Of a stretch of DNA of 17,918 nt, positions 14,387 to 17,918 are shown piece after piece. The position numbers were made by a program, and so were the translations under genes. Numbering within the stretch: position 1 is the stretch's first letter; each line of letters opens with the position of its first letter. A model generated the notes under the pieces. The model was given only the letters and a program-made list of their open reading frames with translations. It did no database searches and was not told where the DNA came from. Source of the DNA: RGIG1934 sp964492545 (GTDB lineage Bacteria; Bacillota; Clostridia; Lachnospirales; Lachnospiraceae); NCBI GenBank assembly GCA_964492545.1, contig CAZBKO010000040.1:1-17918 (forward strand), given 5' to 3'.

Positions 14387-15472
14387 TTATTGCATAATTG
14401 TGACTATGTTGACTTCACTGTGGCTTCCTGTTCTAACTGGAAAATACCATGTTCCCATTCCTGCGCTTACAACTGCACTGAAACTACCATCCTCATATCT
14501 TCCATATCCAAGGTCATTGAACAGACCAACGGTTAAATTTCCCGGGAATATCTGCCCATCATGTGTATGTCCTGAAATCACTACATCTACACCTGCATCC
14601 TTCTCCTCATCAAAGGATGTTGGTCTGTGGTCAAGTACCACAACCGGATATTGTCTGGCATTATCATCTATAATGTCCGCAATCGGTTTATTAACCGCTC
14701 TCTCAGTTCCCATTCCCTCATCAGTTCTGCCGACCAGGCAAAAACCATTTGTGATTATGTACTCATCATCAAGAATCTTTACGCCACTTTCTTCTAGTTC
14801 ATCAAAATAATCTTTTGGAGCGCCGTCATCATGATTTCCCTTAATGTAATACACTGGAAACTTCTTAGCAAGTTTCGCAAGAACATCGGTGCATACTTTC
14901 ATTTCTTTAGATGATGTACTCTCATCAAATATGTCACCGCCAAGGCATATTAAATCCGGATTCTCTTCTATAAACGTGTTGTATAGCTTGTTCATCTCTC
15001 TGCTGTTTACTGCTGTTCCCATATGTATGTCAGAAACAAATCCTATTCTGACCGGTGCTTCAAGTTCTTTATCAACCTTGACATCATATGCCACAACAAC
15101 AAGATTTCTTGCATTATATGCCGCATAAATTGAGAGCAAGCAGGCAATTACCATAACAGTAATACCATTTTGATAAATCATATGCATAATTCTGTGAGAT
15201 TTATCATACAGCTTTAATATCTTTAGCACTCTTCTTACTACAGCAGCCGCTGCAAACATCATAAGTCCATATAGAACAGCTATTATAAATACTGACCTAA
15301 ATATCAAAAGTATAGCAAGAACCAAATATGAGCATGAATAAAATATTTTAGATGCTATTTTTAGTCCCATTCCTTCAAGCATTTTCTTAATATTCCAAGA
15401 AAAATACCAATATAATGCTCCAACTATGGCAAGCATTAACATCATCACTACAATCATTATTATTATTTGCAT
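14387..15472 (-). CDS. Membrane-anchored metallophosphoesterase (YkuE/YaeI-like)
   Basis: A 361-residue protein. Residues 1-120 contain about four transmembrane helices (1-24, 40-60, 61-80, 103-120). The rest is a calcineurin-like phosphoesterase domain with the two-metal site motifs SDIHMG (147-152), GGDIFDE (178-184), GNHDDG (212-217) and SGHTHDGQIFP (300-310). The metal ligands expected in these motifs are all there. Related proteins hydrolyse phosphodiester or pyrophosphate bonds, sometimes in lipids, but the substrate cannot be read from sequence. ATG 15472 has GGAGGTAA upstream, and the gene lies 18 bases after the GNAT gene. Lying next to a MraY-like transferase, it may take part in undecaprenyl-linked or other envelope metabolism; this is inference from position only. 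Confidence 0.88.
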   Translation of the reverse strand: MQIIIMIVVMMLMLAIVGALYWYFSWNIKKMLEGMGLKIASKIFYSCSYLVLAILLIFRSVFIIAVLYGLMMFAAAAVVRRVLKILKLYDKSHRIMHMIYQNGITVMVIACLLSIYAAYNARNLVVVAYDVKVDKELEAPVRIGFVSDIHMGTAVNSREMNKLYNTFIEENPDLICLGGDIFDESTSSKEMKVCTDVLAKLAKKFPVYYIKGNHDDGAPKDYFDELEESGVKILDDEYIITNGFCLVGRTDEGMGTERAVNKPIADIIDDNARQYPVVVLDHRPTSFDEEKDAGVDVVISGHTHDGQIFPGNLTVGLFNDLGYGRYEDGSFSAVVSAGMGTWYFPVRTGSHSEVNIVTIMQ

Positions 15473-15490
15473 AAATTACCTCCATTACAG

Positions 15491-16252
15491 CTATGTTTCA
15501 TCATTAATAAAAACACTGCCCACATCAATTTTTTCATCAAGCTGTTTTATCATAACCCATGGTACTTCTTTTTCCGCCCTTACTCTATTATGTGTGGATT
15601 TTCCTATATTTTCAATGACAATTCCCGTCTCAACAGCTATTGTATAACCAACAATTTCTTCATTATCATAGTTAAAATATACATATCCGCCCTCAATTGC
15701 AATTTCTTCAAATAGCTTTTGGAAATATTTTTCATCATGAACAAGATATGTGTCATATTTATCCTTAACTTCATTTTCAAATAAAGCTTTCATGATTTTG
15801 ATATCTGAGTGTGACGGACTATATATTTTCTCATTTTCATCCACATCACTGGTTCTGCATATCTTTCTTCTATATACAGTCTCAAATCCAAACCTTGTAT
15901 ACACATTCTCATCCACAGGAACAAGATATACAAATGGCTCTCCTACTTCCTTTAAGTCTTCAATTGCCCTGTTAAGAAGCATTCCCATGTATCCCTTTCC
16001 CCTGAAGCTCACATCAGTGGCCACAGCATAAATATAGTGAACAGTATGTTCTAATCCTCTAATTATTACCTTCTTCTTAACAAGGGAAAGCATAGATATT
16101 ATCTCATTATTATCCATCAAAACAAGCACATCCTTATTAAAGATATCTTTGTTGAATAAATAATCAGTGTATGCCTGTGAATCATCAAAGGTCTTCTCAT
16201 ACAAGGGTCTTATTGATAATTTCTCATTATTATCTAAATATTTTATATCCAT
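15491..16252 (-). CDS. GNAT-family N-acetyltransferase (Eis-like)
   Basis: A 253-residue acetyl-CoA-dependent acyltransferase. Residues ~70-95 carry the CoA-binding motif A (VATDVSFRGKGYMGMLL), in the RGKGYM form common in Eis-like two-domain GNATs. Residues ~100-125 (FVYLVPVDENVYTRFGFE) are the following strand and helix. The C-terminal half resembles a second, degenerate GNAT-like fold. The substrate is unknown. ATG 16252 lies two bases after the TAG of the DUF2156 gene with only a weak purine-rich site upstream, so it is probably translationally coupled to it. Confidence 0.87.
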   Translation of the reverse strand: MDIKYLDNNEKLSIRPLYEKTFDDSQAYTDYLFNKDIFNKDVLVLMDNNEIISMLSLVKKKVIIRGLEHTVHYIYAVATDVSFRGKGYMGMLLNRAIEDLKEVGEPFVYLVPVDENVYTRFGFETVYRRKICRTSDVDENEKIYSPSHSDIKIMKALFENEVKDKYDTYLVHDEKYFQKLFEEIAIEGGYVYFNYDNEEIVGYTIAVETGIVIENIGKSTHNRVRAEKEVPWVMIKQLDEKIDVGSVFINDET

Positions 16253-16254
16253 CT

Positions 16255-17160
16255 CTACTTCTCTATTATATTATATTTTTTCACAAGATTAACAGGATGA
16301 TACGACATTTTTGCTTTTCTAAGCCCTTCAAGGCCCATATCATCTTCTCTGTTAACGTAAATTGCATCCTCAAAACCTTCTCTTATAAACATCATATTTA
16401 TAAATGGATACAGACCTCTAATCTCAGGGTTGGCCTTTTCCACATGGATATATGCTGTTCGTTCTTCTTCACTGTAGCTTCCTATAGAGAAAGCCTCCAG
16501 CTTGCCATCAATAAATACTCCGCCCATTCGTATCCTCAGCATATTGCAGTTTTCCAAGATATACTTTATTCCTTCAGACTCATAATCTACTCTGTTGTAT
16601 TCATCCTCTATCTGGCGTTCTTCCTTCCATTTTGCGAGGAATTCTCCCACCTGTCCTTTTTCCATACAACACATAAGTCTGAATTCATATCTTCCCTCAT
16701 ATTCCTTAAGAAATGCATTTACATGGTTCTTTTTCTTATGGTATTTCTTACCGGATAATGTCCTGAGCTTATCTGCATCGTACACATAGTCAAAATATCT
16801 TCTATCTTCCTCCACAATGTATTTATCTTCCGGCAAATCGAGAATTGAAACTGCCTCCTCATCCACAAGATACATATTCATTTTTATTCCAAGCTCTTCA
16901 TTGAAATACTTTTTTGTGAGCTCAAAGCCTTCCTTTAAATCTTCATTTTTACATAAAGGGGTCCATGTAAATACCTCATCCTTATTGTTATATATCCAAA
17001 TAAGACCGCCATTCCACTTAATATATCGTGTATTATAGTAATCCTTCCACAAATATGCATCCAGTACCATGCTTTCACAAGTTCCGGAAAGTCTTAAACT
17101 AAAGTACCTTCTAAGCTCTTCATAATCCTGTGGTCTTATTTCCTGCAGTTCGTAATTCAT
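16255..17160 (-). CDS. DUF2156 (phosphatidylglycerol lysyltransferase C-terminal-like) protein
   Basis: A 301-residue soluble protein built from two GNAT-like halves. Recognisable pieces are SGTCESMVLDAYLWKDYY near the N-terminus, the hinge KKYHKKKNHVNAFLKEY, and the C-terminal VFIDGKLEAFSIGSY, HVEKANPEIRGLYPFIN and NREDDMGLEGLRKAKMSY. This domain forms the C-terminal catalytic part of MprF-type aminoacyl-phosphatidylglycerol synthases. Here it stands alone without membrane segments, as in many Firmicutes, and the substrate is not known. ATG 17160 is chosen because AGAGGT lies just upstream; the open frame continues up to 17211 but would overlap ispF. It lies 17 bases after ispF and is followed by the GNAT gene with a 2-base gap, so the three genes form one transcript. 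Confidence 0.88.
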   Translation of the reverse strand: MNYELQEIRPQDYEELRRYFSLRLSGTCESMVLDAYLWKDYYNTRYIKWNGGLIWIYNNKDEVFTWTPLCKNEDLKEGFELTKKYFNEELGIKMNMYLVDEEAVSILDLPEDKYIVEEDRRYFDYVYDADKLRTLSGKKYHKKKNHVNAFLKEYEGRYEFRLMCCMEKGQVGEFLAKWKEERQIEDEYNRVDYESEGIKYILENCNMLRIRMGGVFIDGKLEAFSIGSYSEEERTAYIHVEKANPEIRGLYPFINMMFIREGFEDAIYVNREDDMGLEGLRKAKMSYHPVNLVKKYNIIEK

Positions 17161-17177
17161 AAATACCTCTTTTCGTT

Positions 17178-17720
17178 CTATTTGTTGTGACAGCCTGCAC
17201 ATGATGCACACTTATTCTGCTGTAAAATATTATCATAGGCATAATTTTCCACCTGTGTAAGCATACAAATTGCCTGGGATGATATTCCTTCACCCGCACC
17301 TGTAAATCCTAGTCCTTCTTCCGTTGTCGCCTTCACATTTACTCTATTTTCTGATATCCTAAGGGCTTTTGCAATATTTTTTATCATATCATCTCTGTAT
17401 GGTCCTATCTTAGGACGCTGCGCTATGATAGTTGCATCTATATTCTCTATTATATACAAATTATCCTCTAATAATTTTCCAACATGTTCTAATAATTTCA
17501 CGCTTGAAATCCCCTTGTATTGTTCGTCTGTATCAGGAAAATGTTTCCCAATATCACCAAGCGCCGCTGCACCAAGTAATGCATCCATTATTGCATGTAA
17601 TAACACATCGGCATCTGAGTGTCCAAGAAGACCTTTCTCATATGGAATTTCAATTCCTCCAAGAATAAGTTTTCTATCTTCAACAAGCTTGTGTACATCA
17701 TATCCTAAACCAACTCTCAT
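17178..17720 (-). CDS. ispF: 2-C-methyl-D-erythritol 2,4-cyclodiphosphate synthase
   Basis: IspF converts CDP-methylerythritol 2-phosphate to the cyclic diphosphate in the MEP isoprenoid pathway. The metal ligands Asp8, His10 (GYDVHK) and His42 are at the same numbers as in E. coli IspF. HSDADVLLHAIMDALLGAAALGDIG (split here over two motifs) and the FTGAGEGI loop are intact. ATG 17720 is preferred because GGAG is six bases upstream and the family starts MRVGLGYDVH; ATG 17732 is alternative. The protein is about 180 residues, some 20 longer than usual. The extra C-terminal tail contains Cys171, Cys174 and Cys177 in a CxxCxxC pattern (KCASCAGCHNK) that is not part of the known fold. The gene starts behind tRNA-Met and hairpin element copy B. 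Confidence 0.95.
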   Translation of the reverse strand: MRVGLGYDVHKLVEDRKLILGGIEIPYEKGLLGHSDADVLLHAIMDALLGAAALGDIGKHFPDTDEQYKGISSVKLLEHVGKLLEDNLYIIENIDATIIAQRPKIGPYRDDMIKNIAKALRISENRVNVKATTEEGLGFTGAGEGISSQAICMLTQVENYAYDNILQQNKCASCAGCHNK

Positions 17721-17787
17721 ATTGTTCTCCATTCCGAGTATTTACTCTTATTATTTTATTAATTCATTTACCTAGCGAATTTGTGCA

Positions 17788-17840
17788 ATCCCGCGGAGTG
17801 TTTAATTGATAGGACATAATTTTTCCTATCAACTAAAAAA
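17788..17840 (-). repeat. Dispersed hairpin element, copy B
   Basis: The second copy of the element at 13016-13068, with the same orientation and length. ATCCCGCGGAG is identical. The stem (17801-17814 with 17824-17837) has 14 pairs around a 9-base loop. The one stem difference (A17805/C17833) remains a U-G pair in the minus-strand RNA but would be an A-C mismatch in plus-strand RNA, which suggests the minus transcript is the functional one. Its first U6 is shared with the terminator of tRNA-Met, and it lies upstream of ispF. Confidence 0.8.
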
Positions 17841-17864
17841 CCTGTAGCATAATAGCTACAGGTT
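17835..17864 (-). terminator. Terminator after tRNA-Met
   Basis: A 10-bp stem (17839-17848 with 17855-17864) with a 6-base loop, followed on the minus strand by T6 (complement of A17835-17840). It lies three bases past the tRNA-Met 3' end, so it should stop the tRNA transcript before ispF. Confidence 0.85.
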
Positions 17865-17867
17865 AAA

Positions 17868-17918
17868 TAGCGGAAAAGGGATTTGAACCCATGACACCAC
17901 GGGTATGAACCGTGTGCT
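17868..17918 (-). tRNA. tRNA-Met (anticodon CAU), 3' part, cut by the window edge
   Basis: On the minus strand the anticodon stem CACGG/CCGTG encloses TTCATAC (anticodon CAT). The variable loop GTGTC, T loop TTCAAAT and acceptor 3' strand TTCCGCT plus A follow. The 5' half lies beyond the window. The CGG-TTCATAC-CCG anticodon arm resembles elongator tRNA-Met of Firmicutes more than initiator or tRNA-Ile2. The T stem has one T-T mismatch (ATGGG/CCCTT), which may be natural or a base error. Confidence 0.85.

Noticed and set aside
17788..17800. CCGCGG near ispF as part of a second T-box leader
   Set aside because: There is no GGTGG-type T-box bulge, no Stem I and no specifier; the motif belongs to the repeated hairpin element.

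Overview
The window looks like chromosomal DNA of a low-GC Gram-positive anaerobe, most likely a Lachnospiraceae member (Roseburia / Butyrivibrio / Eubacterium rectale type). The grounds are AT-rich sequence, strong GGAGG ribosome binding sites, a cysteine T-box leader, and the conserved Firmicutes order cysE-cysS-mrnC-rlmB-sigH with ispF upstream. A DUF342/FapA-type protein with 'QMEQIR.GLE' repeats is also typical of this group as far as I remember. Every gene I support is on the minus strand, so the region is transcribed from high to low coordinates.

Layout in transcription order. (1) 17918-13349: the 3' part of tRNA-Met with its terminator and a copy of a dispersed hairpin element, then a tight run of ispF, a DUF2156 protein, a GNAT acetyltransferase, a membrane metallophosphoesterase and a MraY-like transferase. 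(2) 13345-9021: a sigma-A-type promoter, a T-box leader with Cys specifier TGC and a second copy of the hairpin element, then cysE, cysS, mrnC, rlmB and sigH, and tRNA-Thr(GGU) just after sigH. (3) 8968-7844: a chimeric ORF joining the first ~118 residues of an NhaC-type antiporter in frame to the C-terminal ATPase and receiver domains of a hybrid histidine kinase. This is either a deletion fusion or an assembly join. (4) 7764-6425: an intracellular GH13 alpha-amylase-family enzyme with its own terminator. (5) 6348-45: a signalling cluster of receiver-GGDEF-receiver protein, small lipoprotein, S4-less pseudouridine synthase, Hpt protein, repeat/DUF342 protein and receiver-HD-GYP protein, closed by a strong 23-bp terminator hairpin.

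How the genes fit together. Region 2 makes cysteine (CysE), charges tRNA-Cys (CysS), processes 23S rRNA (MrnC), modifies it (RlmB) and supplies the alternative sigma factor SigH. All of this lies behind a leader that reads tRNA-Cys charging. Region 5 holds a likely cyclic-di-GMP synthase, a likely cyclic-di-GMP phosphodiesterase, a histidine phosphotransfer protein and a DUF342 protein. That is the parts list of a phosphorelay controlling c-di-GMP. The kinase half of the chimera in region 3 could have been its hybrid sensor kinase.

Sequence integrity is a theme. The HD-GYP gene has an in-frame TAG and a one-base frameshift, and the DUF342 gene has a one-base frameshift. Both frameshifts lie at A/T homopolymers. 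Together with the chimera this means either real decay or consensus/assembly error, and the sequence alone cannot decide.

The most novel-looking items are the paired hairpin element (13016-13068 and 17788-17840), the 26-residue tandem repeats fused to DUF342, the antiporter-kinase chimera, and the CxxCxxC tail on IspF.
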